Below, piece after piece: positions 7,557 through 16,654 of a stretch of 64,000 nucleotides of DNA. The translations under genes were made by a program, and so were the position numbers. The stretch spans positions 4,402,001 to 4,466,000 of the forward strand of contig NC_014666.1 of the NCBI RefSeq assembly GCF_000166135.1, written 5' to 3'. This DNA comes from Pseudofrankia inefficax (GTDB lineage Bacteria; Actinomycetota; Actinomycetes; Frankiales; Frankiaceae). The notes under the pieces were generated by a model. It had not been told where the DNA came from. It saw only the letters and a program-made list of their open reading frames with translations, and did not search any database. Every line of letters starts with the position of its first letter. Position 1 is the stretch's first letter.

Positions 7557-8783
7557 ATGTCCAGGAAGTTCCGGGGGGCGCCGGCCGCGGCGTTACTCGC
7601 GCTCGCCGTGCTGGCCGCCGCCTGCGGGAGCAGCGGGGGAGCGACGACCACGTCGGCCACGGCGAGCGCCCCGGCGGGCACCCCGATCAAGATCGCCGCG
7701 ATCGGGGCGCTGTCCGGCGGCGTCAGCAGCAACCCGGAATACGCCTCCGGCGCGGACGCGGCCGTGAAGGCCATCAACGCGAGCGGCGGGATCAAGGGCC
7801 GCCCGCTGCAGCTGAAGCTCTGCGACAACCACCAGAACGGCTCCGACTCGGCCGCCTGCTACCGCGACATCCTCGCCGACAAGTCGATCGTCGCGATCGC
7901 CGGCGGGTCGGACAACTACCACGACGCGACAGCGGCCCAGATCGAGGCCGCCCAGATGCCGATCATCGGCCAGTTCCCGGTGTCGAAGTTCGACCTGACG
8001 AACCCGCTGTCGTTCAATGTCAACGGCGCCGTCGTCGTCGGCTTCAACGGGCTGGCCCAGCAGGTCGCGGCCAGCGGCGCCAAGAAGATCGGGCTGGTCA
8101 CCCTCGACATCCCGACCGCCGACGTCATCCGCTCCACGGTCGACGGTGTGCTGTCCAAGGCCGGGGTGAAGGTCGTCAACGACGTGCGGATCGCCCCGAC
8201 CACCGCCGACCTGAGCGCCCCGGCCCAGCAGGCGACGCAGGGGAGCCCGGACGCCGTCATCTGGCTGACCTTCTCCGCGCAGACCAGCGTCGCCGTGAAG
8301 GCACTGCGCTCGACCGGCTACCAGAAGGACATCGCGTTCGCCGGCAGCGCCTTCAGCCGCAAGGAGTTGGAGACGATGGGCTCGGGCGGCCCGCTGACGA
8401 CCGGTCTGGTGTTCCCGCCGGCCTGGGACGTGTCGACGGCGTTCGGCAAGCAGTACAACGCGGACATGAAGGCCTATGAGCCGAACGGCAAGCTCGACGA
8501 GCTCGGCCTCGGCAGCTGGCTCGGCGTGAAGATCTTCGCCCAGCTCGCCGCGACCCTTCCGACGATCGACCGGGCGTCCGTCCTCGCCGGGCTCAAGCAG
8601 CTGTCGCAGGTCGACACGGGCGGGCTGACGCCCGCGGTGAGCTTCGCGGCCAAGAGCCCGCTGCCCTACGCCGCCGTCTACAACCCGGCCTACACGATCG
8701 TCGAGGTCAAGGGCGGCAAGGCGAGCTGGGACGGCGACCTGCACGAGTTCGGCACCGGCACGGTCCTCAAGCCCGCCGCCTGA
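7557..8783 (+). CDS. Branched-chain amino-acid-type substrate-binding lipoprotein
   Basis: 408 residues, ATG 7557 with AAAGGAG 6 nt upstream. Signal peptide with lipobox (ALLALAVLAAAC, Cys ~22) followed by a Ser/Thr/Ala linker, so it is anchored to the outer face of the membrane. The mature part is a Leu/Ile/Val-binding-type periplasmic binding fold (IKIAAIGALSGG, GADAAVKAINASGGIKGRPL, then a C-terminal lobe with ALRSTGY). It should deliver substrate to the fused permease. The ligand cannot be read from sequence; this family also binds aromatic acids, amides and urea. Confidence 0.9.
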   Translation: MSRKFRGAPAAALLALAVLAAACGSSGGATTTSATASAPAGTPIKIAAIGALSGGVSSNPEYASGADAAVKAINASGGIKGRPLQLKLCDNHQNGSDSAACYRDILADKSIVAIAGGSDNYHDATAAQIEAAQMPIIGQFPVSKFDLTNPLSFNVNGAVVVGFNGLAQQVAASGAKKIGLVTLDIPTADVIRSTVDGVLSKAGVKVVNDVRIAPTTADLSAPAQQATQGSPDAVIWLTFSAQTSVAVKALRSTGYQKDIAFAGSAFSRKELETMGSGGPLTTGLVFPPAWDVSTAFGKQYNADMKAYEPNGKLDELGLGSWLGVKIFAQLAATLPTIDRASVLAGLKQLSQVDTGGLTPAVSFAAKSPLPYAAVYNPAYTIVEVKGGKASWDGDLHEFGTGTVLKPAA

Positions 8784-8904
8784 CATCGGCTCACCCACGC
8801 CCGGCCCGCTCCCAGGCGGCCGGGCGCGGGTGCGGGCCCGGTGACAGGCCGCCCGACACCGGCCACGCCGGACCCACGGACGCCGGTCGGCCTGCCGGTG
8901 GACA

Positions 8905-9381
8905 ATGCGCGGTGTGCGCCGCGTCGACTACTACCACGTGCCCGCGGCTCCCGCGCCGAACTCGCTGGTGGTCGGTGGCTGCGCGGTCGTACCGGACCAG
9001 GACGGCCGGATCCTGCTGCAACGGCGGGCCGACAACGGCGAATGGGCGCTGCCCGGCGGCGGGATGGACCTCGGCGAGACGTTCGCCGGCTGCATCATCC
9101 GGGAGGTCCGCGAGGAGACCGGGTTCGACGTCGTCGTCGACCGGATCGTCGGGATCTACTCGGACCCGGAGCACGTCTTCGCGTACGAGAACGGCGAGGT
9201 CCGCCAGCAGTTCTCGATCTGCTGCGCCTGCACCCTCGTCGGCGGCTCGCTGGCGGTCAGCGACGAGTCGACCGCGGTGGCCTTCTTCACCCTCGACGAG
9301 ATCGCGGGCCTCGGCATGCACCCGTCGCACCGCATCCGCATCCGCGACTACCTGGCGGACGAGGCACCGTTTCTCCGATAG
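8905..9381 (+). CDS. Nudix hydrolase
   Basis: 158 residues from ATG 8905. The Nudix box GGGMDLGETFAGCIIREVRE, continuing ETGFDV (about residues 50-75), fits GX5EX7REUXEEXGU exactly, so Mg2+-dependent hydrolysis of a nucleoside diphosphate linked to another group is expected. The specific substrate is unknown. The start is a short distance after a GC-rich leader with no clear Shine-Dalgarno box. Confidence 0.88.
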   Translation: MRGVRRVDYYHVPAAPAPNSLVVGGCAVVPDQDGRILLQRRADNGEWALPGGGMDLGETFAGCIIREVREETGFDVVVDRIVGIYSDPEHVFAYENGEVRQQFSICCACTLVGGSLAVSDESTAVAFFTLDEIAGLGMHPSHRIRIRDYLADEAPFLR

Positions 9382-9827
9382 TCGCCACGGCGGTCCGGCG
9401 CGCCCCGGCCACGGCTCGACCGGCCCGGCGGCGCGGCGCCGGCCCCGCGTGACCATCCGGAATCACCCGAGGTCTGGACAAATGGGCCGTTGGCGGCAAA
9501 GCTGTCGCTTGTTCGCGAGTCCCTTGGGGGGGACTGAGCGGAGGCACCAGTGTTCCTGACGTCCACGACATCCTCGCCATCCGCGCGCCGGAAAGGCCGG
9601 CTACGCCCGCAGCGGGCCTAGCCCATAGGTGCCAACGAGCACCGTTCCGTGAGACGCCGCGATAGGCCCGGCCCGCGACCTCCGTCGTGACTGCCGCGTA
9701 ACAGGAAACCAATTCGCCCATTGTCGGGCGCCCCGACCGGCCTGCCGCGCCGGCGATGACGGCTGCGCGCGGGCCGCGCCCACGCAATGGGTATCCACGC
9801 ATACGCGTGCTGAGAAGGGACATTTCT
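9382..9827. other. 446-bp gap without a recognised gene; one short hairpin
   Basis: Neither strand shows a convincing gene. A perfect 6-bp stem, AGTCCC-ttgggg-GGGACT, lies at 9518-9535, and the region just before the lipoprotein start is less GC-rich. It is probably the leader and promoter of the downstream lipoprotein; no known riboswitch could be matched. Confidence 0.4.
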
Positions 9828-11420
9828 ATGTCGTCCTCGGCGCAACGGCGCTCGTTGAGCGGCCGATCCGCCTGCGCATTCATGGCCACGGTGTACCGTG
9901 CGCGCACCAGTCAGGTCACCATCCCCGGGCGAGTCGTCGTCGCGCTGGCCGGGCTGTTGGCACTGGCCCTGGTCACGGCGGGCTGCCAACCCAACGGGAT
10001 CCCGATCCAGTCCGGGCCCGGCGGCACGGTCCACCCCAGCGGAACGCCCGCCCCCAGCGGATCCTCGACCCCGACCAGCACCCCGAGTCCCACCCCGACC
10101 GGTACTCCCACTCCCAGCCCTCCGAGCACGAACTGCACGCTGATCGTGCCGGCGAACCCCCTGTCAGCCGCGGGCCTCTCGACGCCGTACCAGATGACGG
10201 CGACGGATCCGACCGCCGGGCCCTGCCACGAGGCGAACATCGCCCAGTCCGCCTTCGTCCAGGGCGCAATCCTCACCCCGGGCGGAAATCTGACGCTGTA
10301 CGACCCGCTGGTGATCGACGCTGGCACCCAGCCCGCCGTGCCGCCGGCCATGGCCCAGGTGCCGCAGGGAGCCACGGTCGCCCTCTGGTTCGGATTCAAC
10401 GGCGACAACCTGACGATCCGGTCCGCCGACGGGACGAACAGCCTCGCCCAGGGCAACTGCGTCAACGGCCTGAACGGATCCATTTTCGGACAGTTCGCGG
10501 ACTGTAACGCCGCCGCCTTCTTCCAGTCCGCCAACGCCCTCATCCGTGCCGGCACGTTGCGGGTACCCGCGGTGGGGCAGGCGAAGGACGGCCTGCCATG
10601 CCCCACGGTCCGCGACTTCTCCGTCATCGACCAGGATCAAAGCGACAATGTGACGGCGCAGTACCTGGCGCTCCCCAACGGTCAGACCGCGCAGCGCAAC
10701 GCCGCGGCCGTCGCCGCCATGGGAAACAACACGGTCGACCTCGCGAACGCGAGCGACAATCTGCTGCTGGACGTGTTCATCCTCCCGACGCTCGGTTGCG
10801 CACCCTGGACCCAGCCGAATGGCGCCAACGACGGCCAGGCAGAGTCGTCGCTCCCGTTGAACGAGTTGCAGGCCATGGTGTTCCAGGCCGCCCCGGTCGC
10901 ACTGGTGCCGCTGAACAACCCGATGACGCTCGTCAACAACAACCAGAGCGCCGCGAAGACGAACCTCTACCGGGCGGGCGTCGACCAACCCCAGATCGGC
11001 GCTGGCGCGAGCGGCGACGGCGCCACCTACTGCACCAACCTGTTCAACGATCCGCGCGGCATCCGACGGGTCTTCGCCGGCCAGACGATCTTCGCGGCCG
11101 GCCCGTCGCCGGACCAGGCGACGGGGACCAACCTGTTCACCTTCCTCGCGGCGCGGGCGAACGAGTCCTTCGACAACCTCAGCTGCGCGTCCTACGGCCT
11201 GACCAATCCCATCACTCTGACCCTGGACGGGAACGGCGTCGTCACCGCGGCCACCATCGCGCCGGCCACCGGCGTCCCGGCCACGACACCTGCGCCCAGC
11301 ACGGTGCCCGCGAGCCCAACGGCCACCCGTTCGCCCACCAGGCCGCCGACGACCAGGCCGGCCCCGCCGCGCAACGGGCGGCACCAGGTCGGCATGCGGG
11401 GCAGGTTCCGCAACTGGTAG
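9828..11420 (+). CDS. Lipoprotein of unknown function
   Basis: 530 residues from ATG 9828 (GAGAAGGGA about 8 nt upstream; the frame extends to 9756, and 9882 is also possible). A hydrophobic segment ends in LALVTAGC, a lipobox unusually far (~50 residues) from the chosen start, which favours the later start at 9882. A Pro/Ser/Thr-rich stalk (PTSTPSPTPTGTPTPSPP) precedes a ~380-residue domain rich in Asn, Ala and Gly that I do not recognise (motifs WTQPNGANDGQAESS, MTLVNNNQSAAKTNLYRAG). The C-terminus is again Pro/Thr/Arg-rich. It is probably surface-exposed. Another lipoprotein-like gene follows 65 bp downstream, so they may be co-transcribed. Confidence 0.75.
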   Translation: MSSSAQRRSLSGRSACAFMATVYRARTSQVTIPGRVVVALAGLLALALVTAGCQPNGIPIQSGPGGTVHPSGTPAPSGSSTPTSTPSPTPTGTPTPSPPSTNCTLIVPANPLSAAGLSTPYQMTATDPTAGPCHEANIAQSAFVQGAILTPGGNLTLYDPLVIDAGTQPAVPPAMAQVPQGATVALWFGFNGDNLTIRSADGTNSLAQGNCVNGLNGSIFGQFADCNAAAFFQSANALIRAGTLRVPAVGQAKDGLPCPTVRDFSVIDQDQSDNVTAQYLALPNGQTAQRNAAAVAAMGNNTVDLANASDNLLLDVFILPTLGCAPWTQPNGANDGQAESSLPLNELQAMVFQAAPVALVPLNNPMTLVNNNQSAAKTNLYRAGVDQPQIGAGASGDGATYCTNLFNDPRGIRRVFAGQTIFAAGPSPDQATGTNLFTFLAARANESFDNLSCASYGLTNPITLTLDGNGVVTAATIAPATGVPATTPAPSTVPASPTATRSPTRPPTTRPAPPRNGRHQVGMRGRFRNW

Positions 11421-11485
11421 CGCGCCGGGCGGTGAACGGTGGACGCCCCGGCCTTCGTCCGGCTCGACTGAGGAGAGGAATTCCC

Positions 11486-12061
11486 ATGATCCGTGTGCCC
11501 GGAAAACGGGGGACCACTCGGTGCGCGGCCGAGATCCCACCGCCTCGATGTGCGGGAACACCTGACCCATCGCTCGCCGTGCACCTGGCCGAGAAGGAGC
11601 GTTCCGCCGGCCGGCGGCCCTGGAGGACGCTCGTCCTGCTCGTACCGGCGACCGCCGCCGCCCTCTCGGCCTGTCAACGACCCACGGACGCGGCGGCCGA
11701 CAATCCGGCGCCGCGGCCGACGACGACAGTCACGTCCCCCTCGGCGACAGCGTTCTCCGTTGCGAGCGGCGTCGCGTCCGATCCCGCGCGGACGACCGGA
11801 ATGCCGGCGGCCGCCGGCCCGCTCCTGGCCGGCGGCGACCTGCGCGCGGCGCCCTCGCCAGCTCCGGCAAGGACACCGTCCTCGACGCCGGTGACGATGC
11901 CGGTGACGATGCCGGACCCGGCGCCGGCCAGGACCACGGCGCCGGCCGTGACCTCACACCCGCCCGCGCCTGCCCCCCCGCGCACGACGCCGCCCGCGCA
12001 GGTCCCGGGCACGACGCCGTCCGGCATCCCGTTCACCGTGGCACCGCACCAGAAGTGGTGA
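11486..12061 (+). CDS. Small Pro/Thr/Ala-rich putative lipoprotein
   Basis: 191 residues from ATG 11486, with a strong AGGAGAGGA box upstream. A hydrophobic stretch (TLVLLVPATAAALSAC) starting ~48 residues in ends in a lipobox-like Cys. The rest is low-complexity Pro/Thr/Ala/Ser, including PVTMPVTMP repeats, ending IPFTVAPHQKW. There is no recognisable fold; it resembles an extended cell-wall stalk. It lies after the lipoprotein at 9828. The strong ribosome-binding site is the main support that it is translated. Confidence 0.6.
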   Translation: MIRVPGKRGTTRCAAEIPPPRCAGTPDPSLAVHLAEKERSAGRRPWRTLVLLVPATAAALSACQRPTDAAADNPAPRPTTTVTSPSATAFSVASGVASDPARTTGMPAAAGPLLAGGDLRAAPSPAPARTPSSTPVTMPVTMPDPAPARTTAPAVTSHPPAPAPPRTTPPAQVPGTTPSGIPFTVAPHQKW

Positions 12062-12096
12062 CCAGCGCTGTGACCGCGAAGGTCGGTCCGGCGGAG

Positions 12097-12172
12097 TGAT
12101 CGCCGTTGTCGCCCTCAGATGGTTCGTGAATCGGGTCTTCTCGCGACCATTCGAGGGCGACAACGGCGATCA
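12097..12172. repeat. 76-bp palindromic element (REP-like), copy 1
   Basis: Perfect 20-bp arms: TGATCGCCGTTGTCGCCCTC (12097-12116) and its reverse complement (12153-12172). The interior is partly self-complementary (ATGGTTCG ... CGCGACCAT). It lies between the 3' ends of convergent genes. Related elements of 73-77 bp with matching arm sequence occur at 52095-52171 and 60118-60190. It could double as a terminator, although no T-run follows. Confidence 0.65.
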
Positions 12173-12250
12173 GGTTGAGGGTTCGGAGCGGGCAGACGTT
12201 GTCGGAGGCGGCACCGGAGGCGCTCCGCGGCGAGGGTGACGGAGAAGCCG

Positions 12251-13567
12251 TCATTCTCGCTGGTATACCCGCAGCCAGTCGATGTCCATGCTCGCTGGGA
12301 ACGGGGTACTGGCATCCGGGCCGCCCTTCAAGGGCGGCCAGGTTCCGCCGACGCTCAGATTCGCGATGATGAAGAAGGGGACGTCCTTGAGCGCGCCAGG
12401 ATCGGTGACGGTCGCGCCCATCTTCTTACCGTCGAGATACCAGGTCAGGCCGGTCGCCTGCCAGTCGAGCCCGAACGTGTGCCAGGTGGCGGAGGCGTCG
12501 GCGATGGTGGCCTTCTGCGGCGAGCACGGGTGGCCGCACGCGCCACCATCGCCGCCCCAGTGCGCGGTGAAGTGATATTCCGTCGGGCTGTTGCCGGGGA
12601 TTTCGAAAACGTCGAACTCGCCGCTGTCCGGCCACCCTCCGCCGCCGACGTTGCTCGCTGGTAGCTCCCACATCGAGGGCCAGAAGCCGTCACCTCGCGG
12701 TATACGGACCCGTCCTTCGTAGTACCCGTACGTGTAGGTGAAGCCGCGGTAGCCGGCTGGCGCCGGCCCAAAGGAGGCCGGCCACGGTCCGGTGCTCACC
12801 ATGCCCGAAGAGATCTGCCCGTTGGCGTCCTTGGTGGTGACGAGGTGGAGCTGGCCGCCGGAGACGTCGACGTTGGCGTTGTCGGTGGTCGCCGTGTTGA
12901 AGATCTGCAGCTCGTTGTTCCAGGGCAGGCAGTACGAGCGAAAGCTCGGATTGCACAGCTGCCACTTCGTCCGGTCGAGCGACGTACCGGAGAACTCGTC
13001 GTCGAAGGCGAGCTTCCAACGCTCGCCGGCTCCGGGCTGAGGTCCGTCCGGGGCGGCCGGAGCCGTGACCTGGAGGCCTGGAGTCGTGGCGTCGCCCGGA
13101 GCCGGTGTGGCCGACTCCGTCGTGGCCGTGTCCGGCGAGGTCGCCGGAGTGCTCGGCAGCGGGACCGCCGGGGCCGCGAAATCGACCGAGACGGATGACG
13201 ACACGTCGCCCGCTCTGACGCTGATCACCAGCGGCCCCGAATACCCCGCCGGCAGCCGGAAACCCAGCCGCAGTCGGCCGTCGGCGTCGACCCTGAGATG
13301 GGCCTCGCCCCCGAAGGGACCCGCCGTCGCGCTTATGTCCGCCACCGAGCCTGGTGGAAAGCTCCGTGCCTGAACGACCAGTACATTCGAGTCAAACGCC
13401 GTCGCGAGGACCGAGGGTCCGCTCGTGCTCGGCGTCGCGCTTCCGGGGGAAGCGACTTCCCCGGCCACCGATGTCGCCTCGACAGCGGACGCGCTGGCGG
13501 CAATGGCCAACAGGATGAAGCCGGCGGCGACGGTCAGCCGCCGCACCGGCCGCCGGTGCCGAACCAT
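12251..13567 (-). CDS. Secreted glycoside hydrolase family 16 (endo-beta-glucanase-like)
   Basis: 438 residues. An N-terminal signal peptide (RRLTVAAGFILLAIAASASA) is followed by a ~90-residue Ig-like region, then a Pro/Thr/Ala linker. The catalytic domain starts at WKLAFDDEFSGTSLDRTKW. The GH16 active-site signature E-x-D-x-x-E is present in DSGEFDVFEIPG near residues 308-316 (nucleophile, assisting Asp, acid/base), with partners GDGFWPSMWELP and WHTFGLDWQATGLTWYLDG. Retaining cleavage of a beta-1,3 or mixed-linked glucan outside the cell is expected. Upstream on the minus strand is an AT-rich patch containing TATTAT (13614-13609), a possible -10. The HAF-repeat gene lies upstream on the same strand. 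Confidence 0.9.
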   Translation of the reverse strand: MVRHRRPVRRLTVAAGFILLAIAASASAVEATSVAGEVASPGSATPSTSGPSVLATAFDSNVLVVQARSFPPGSVADISATAGPFGGEAHLRVDADGRLRLGFRLPAGYSGPLVISVRAGDVSSSVSVDFAAPAVPLPSTPATSPDTATTESATPAPGDATTPGLQVTAPAAPDGPQPGAGERWKLAFDDEFSGTSLDRTKWQLCNPSFRSYCLPWNNELQIFNTATTDNANVDVSGGQLHLVTTKDANGQISSGMVSTGPWPASFGPAPAGYRGFTYTYGYYEGRVRIPRGDGFWPSMWELPASNVGGGGWPDSGEFDVFEIPGNSPTEYHFTAHWGGDGGACGHPCSPQKATIADASATWHTFGLDWQATGLTWYLDGKKMGATVTDPGALKDVPFFIIANLSVGGTWPPLKGGPDASTPFPASMDIDWLRVYQRE

Positions 13568-13701
13568 TCCAGAACAATAAAAGGGCGACCCGGCGATTTA
13601 CGCGAAAAATAATACTTTGTCCGCTTGTTGTCGCGGTGTCGTCGGTGGCCGCGCCCGATGGTGGCGTCCAGAGGCAGGCCCGCCGGGAACGAGCCGGTTC
13701 G

Positions 13702-14817
13702 CTAGTTCCACAGGGTGGCGTGCGCGGTGCCGTCCGAGGCCGCGCACTGGCCGACGACCCGACCGAGGTCGTTGATGGCCCGCGCCGCGCAGCGGGCGCC
13801 GCCCACGAGCAGCCCGAGTCTGGTCGGCGAGCTGCCCGCCCAGCGGACGGCGTAGGGCGTCCCGTCGGGTGTGCGGCTCTCGCCGGCGATGGTGCCGACG
13901 GCGTTGATGGCTACGGGGTCGCTGCTCCCACCGAGCGAGCCGAGGGGCGTCGCGTGCCCGTGCCACCACCGGAAGGCATGGGTCGTGGCGTTCACACCCG
14001 CTGGATAGGCGAAGGCAGCGATCTGGCCGGCGTCGTTGATGGCGACCGCCTCGCTCCCGGCCATCCCCAGGGTGCCGAGGTCGATGACGCGACCCGCGCG
14101 CCACAGCGCCGCGTGGTAGGCGCCGCTCGGCGTGGCGGAGTAGCCGACGATGTCACCGCTCGCGTTGATCGCCGTCGGATTGGCATCAGCGCCGCCGAGG
14201 GTGGGCAGGGCGCTCCAGTGCCCGGTCGCGTTTCCGCTCCGATTCCATTCGGCGCCGTGGATCACTCCGTCGGCCGTGGACGCCTGGCCGATGACCTGGC
14301 CCCGAAGATTGACGGCGGTCGCCGTGCTGAAGGATCCACCGAGGGTGCCGAGATCGATGGTCTGGCCGGCGTGCCAGAGCTGGGCGTGCGGTGAGCCCCC
14401 ATTGACGTACCGGCTGCCGACGACATCACCGACCGCGTTCTGGTCGGTCACCGTGAAACCAAGCGGCAGGAGCTTGCCGTTCTTGAGAACGAATCCGGTG
14501 GAATCGATCCAGCTGGTGTTTCCCGCGATCTGGCCGGCAAAGTTGATCTCAGTCGGGATGTTGCCGCTGGCCGGTAGCCGGGTGCGCTGGCCGTGCGACC
14601 AGAGAATACCGTTCCCGGCGAAGGGCCCGGGCGGCGTGGAGTAGCCGACGACAGCGCCCAGATCGTTGATCGCGGCGGCCGTCGTGGGAACACCGTCAAG
14701 CTGGCCCAGATCGACCGGCGGCACGACCCGCCCCTGCTCGGCGAACGCCGGGGTACCGGCGGCCAGGAGCAGCGCGGCCAACGTCGGGCCGAGAACCATC
14801 CCACGGCGAAACCGCAT
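13702..14817 (-). CDS. Secreted HAF-repeat protein
   Basis: 371 residues from ATG 14817 (AAGGAG about 7 nt upstream; the frame extends to 14847). The signal peptide is MVLGPTLAALLLAAGTPAFA. The rest is built of recurrent ~45-residue units with IDLGTLGG and AINDLGRVVGQ-type motifs (at least six), the hallmark of 'extracellular repeat, HAF family' proteins, which are predicted to form beta-propeller-like folds. The biochemical function is unknown. It lies upstream of the GH16 gene on the same strand, so co-expression is possible. A 22-bp palindrome overlaps its leader. Confidence 0.85.
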   Translation of the reverse strand: MRFRRGMVLGPTLAALLLAAGTPAFAEQGRVVPPVDLGQLDGVPTTAAAINDLGAVVGYSTPPGPFAGNGILWSHGQRTRLPASGNIPTEINFAGQIAGNTSWIDSTGFVLKNGKLLPLGFTVTDQNAVGDVVGSRYVNGGSPHAQLWHAGQTIDLGTLGGSFSTATAVNLRGQVIGQASTADGVIHGAEWNRSGNATGHWSALPTLGGADANPTAINASGDIVGYSATPSGAYHAALWRAGRVIDLGTLGMAGSEAVAINDAGQIAAFAYPAGVNATTHAFRWWHGHATPLGSLGGSSDPVAINAVGTIAGESRTPDGTPYAVRWAGSSPTRLGLLVGGARCAARAINDLGRVVGQCAASDGTAHATLWN

Positions 14818-14831
14818 CCGCCACTCCTTGG

Positions 14832-14853
14832 ACACTGTTGTCAACAACTGTGT
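14832..14853. promoter_or_regulatory. 22-bp palindrome in the leader of the HAF-repeat gene
   Basis: ACACTGTTGT-CA-ACAACTGTGT: 9 of 10 arm positions pair. It ends only ~15 nt before the start codon and abuts the Shine-Dalgarno box, so it could be an operator or an mRNA hairpin restricting translation. No other copy was noticed in the window. Confidence 0.4.
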
Positions 14854-15056
14854 TCCGTGGTCCGCGGGGTGACCCTAACGCCCATCCGGAAACATGAACA
14901 GGTCTCAATCTTCCGCGAGCTCTGCCGTGGTGGATGGATGATCGGCGGCATCGACACAAAACCGCAGGTCAGATTTCTGAAACTCAACCGCTGCCAGAAA
15001 AGGCCAGCCACGCGCGGGTGGCCGACCGCGGTTCGTCTCCGCTGCTTCGCGGGCGT

Positions 15057-15803
15057 TCAGAGCGCGTAGGTGCGCAGCAGGGCCAGGGCGAGGGCGGCGT
15101 CGGTGCCGCGGGTGGTCAGGCCCGCCGCGGCGGGGGCGAGGCGCCGGGCGGCGACCCGGCAGAAGGCGCCGGCCGGCCCGCTGATCACCGAGCTGGCGTC
15201 GGGCGGTCCGTACGCCCAGAGGGTGACACCGTCCGGTGCGGTGAGTTCGCACCGGACCGGGGGAGCCTGCTCGCCGGCGGTCGCGAACGCATAGGGCAGC
15301 GTGCGGTGGGCGAGCCAGGCGACATGGCGAAGCCGGTCGGTGTCCGGGAACGGGATCGCGAGTGGCTCGGTGATGTCGAGCGCGTGGGCCCAGTGCTCGC
15401 TGAGCCTCGTCGTGGCGAGGACCGCCGGTCGCAGCGGGGCCGCGACCCAGGTCAGTGGCGTGTCCGGGTCGGCCTGGCGCAGGGCCGCCACGGAGGCGGT
15501 CCTGGCCGCGCGCCACCGCGCGTAGACGAGGCCGGGCTCGGCCCGCTCGCGGCGCACCCAGGCGTCCATCGCCGCGTCCACCGGGTCGTCGTCGGCCGTC
15601 GCGCCGACGGGTGGGCGGGTGCCGGCCGGGCCGGCGGCGATGGTCTCGGCGACCGACTCCTCGGTCTGCGCCAGATGGAGGACCACGTCGGCGACGCTCC
15701 AGCCGGCCGCGGCCGAGGGCGCCGTCCAGGCTGCCTGGTCAAGGCCGGCGAGGACCTGGTCAAGGCTGTCCAGCTCGGCTTCCAGATCGTCAAAGATCCC
15801 CAT
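15057..15803 (-). CDS. DinB/maleylpyruvate isomerase-type metal-binding protein (TIGR03084-like)
   Basis: 248 residues from ATG 15803 (a longer frame to 15911 adds low-complexity sequence). The N-terminal helical domain (MGIFDDLEAELDSLDQVLAGL, AAGWSVADVVLHLAQTEE) and EHWAHALDITEPL carry the His residues expected for a DinB-like metal site, as in mycothiol-dependent maleylpyruvate isomerase relatives. The reaction is unknown; the family is presumed to use mycothiol. It stands alone, 136 bp from the TetR gene start of translation stop, on the same strand. Confidence 0.8.
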   Translation of the reverse strand: MGIFDDLEAELDSLDQVLAGLDQAAWTAPSAAAGWSVADVVLHLAQTEESVAETIAAGPAGTRPPVGATADDDPVDAAMDAWVRRERAEPGLVYARWRAARTASVAALRQADPDTPLTWVAAPLRPAVLATTRLSEHWAHALDITEPLAIPFPDTDRLRHVAWLAHRTLPYAFATAGEQAPPVRCELTAPDGVTLWAYGPPDASSVISGPAGAFCRVAARRLAPAAAGLTTRGTDAALALALLRTYAL

Positions 15804-15939
15804 GGCGGAAGCGTAGGTCCTGACAGGGGCGGGGCGACGGATCGTCACCGGGCGGACAGCGCCGGGCTGAGGCGCCAGCAGCCCGGCCGCGCCGGGCACA
15901 GTCCTGGTCACGCGAACTGGCTGAAACCCTCAGCGACCC

Positions 15940-16539
15940 TCAGCGCTCGGCGACGCGGCTCTCGGTGTCGGCGCCGGACAGCAGGACGGCGGCGATGCCA
16001 CGCGCCCGCCGGGCCGCGTCCGCGCAACCCTCGCGCACCGAGGTGACGATGGCACCGTCCATCAGCAGGATGAACTGGTCGGCGAGCGCGGCGTGACCGA
16101 GGTAGCCGGCGTCCTGGAGCAGCCTGTCGACGTACTCGACGACCTTGCGTTTGTGGTCGGCGGCGACGAGGTGGGCCGCGCTGGCGGGGTCGGCCGCCTC
16201 GACCATCGTGTTGATGAACGCGCAGCCGCGGAAGTCCTGACGGGCGAACCTGTCGGCCAGGGCGTCGAACACCGCCAGCGGCCGCTGCCGCGCGGGGAGG
16301 TCCGGAAGCTCGCCAAGCCGCGCCTCGACCGCCTCGCTCAGCCATTCCCGCCACCGGTCGTCGCGGCCCCGCAGGACCTCGACGACGAGGTCCTCCTTGG
16401 TGGCGAAGTGGCGGTAGAACGAGGCCCTGCCGACCCCGGACTCGGCGAGGATCCGGTCGAGGCCGGTGGCCTGCACGCCGTGGGCGTAGAAGAGCTCCTC
16501 GGAGGTCTCCAGCAGCCGCTGCCGTGCCCGGGTAGCCAT
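15940..16539 (-). CDS. TetR family transcriptional regulator
   Basis: 199 residues, ATG 16539. The N-terminal helix-turn-helix is clear (RQRLLETSEELFYAHGVQATGLDRILAESGVGRASFYRHF). The C-terminal ligand domain contains AHLVAADHK and DQFILLMDGAIV. It is divergent from the AhpD-like gene at 16655. The 115-bp gap holds three 16-bp palindromes of one consensus, so this protein most likely represses itself and its neighbour. The ligand is unknown. Confidence 0.92.
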   Translation of the reverse strand: MATRARQRLLETSEELFYAHGVQATGLDRILAESGVGRASFYRHFATKEDLVVEVLRGRDDRWREWLSEAVEARLGELPDLPARQRPLAVFDALADRFARQDFRGCAFINTMVEAADPASAAHLVAADHKRKVVEYVDRLLQDAGYLGHAALADQFILLMDGAIVTSVREGCADAARRARGIAAVLLSGADTESRVAER

Positions 16540-16547
16540 GCCGTGAT

Positions 16548-16637
16548 GGTACCGATCCGTACCGACTTCGGGCCAGATCGTTCACCGGGATGGTACCGTT
16601 CGATACCGTCTTAGCCGATTCGGTACCGAACGGTGCC
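16548..16637. promoter_or_regulatory. Three TetR-type operators, consensus GGTACCGNNCGNTACC
   Basis: GGTACCGATCCGTACC at 16548-16563, GGTACCGTTCGATACC at 16592-16607 and GGTACCGAACGGTGCC at 16622-16637. All are 16-bp near-perfect palindromes sharing the GGTACCG half-site. Centre-to-centre spacings are 44 and 30 bp. The first lies 9 bp before the regulator start codon and the last 18 bp before the target start, so repression of both genes is expected. Confidence 0.75.
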
Positions 16638-16654
16638 GTCCTGGGAGGTTCGCA

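Noticed and set aside
9500-9560. Possible riboswitch or attenuator before the lipoprotein gene
   Set aside because: Only one 6-bp stem could be drawn and no consensus of a known class was matched; kept as a hairpin within the intergenic entry.
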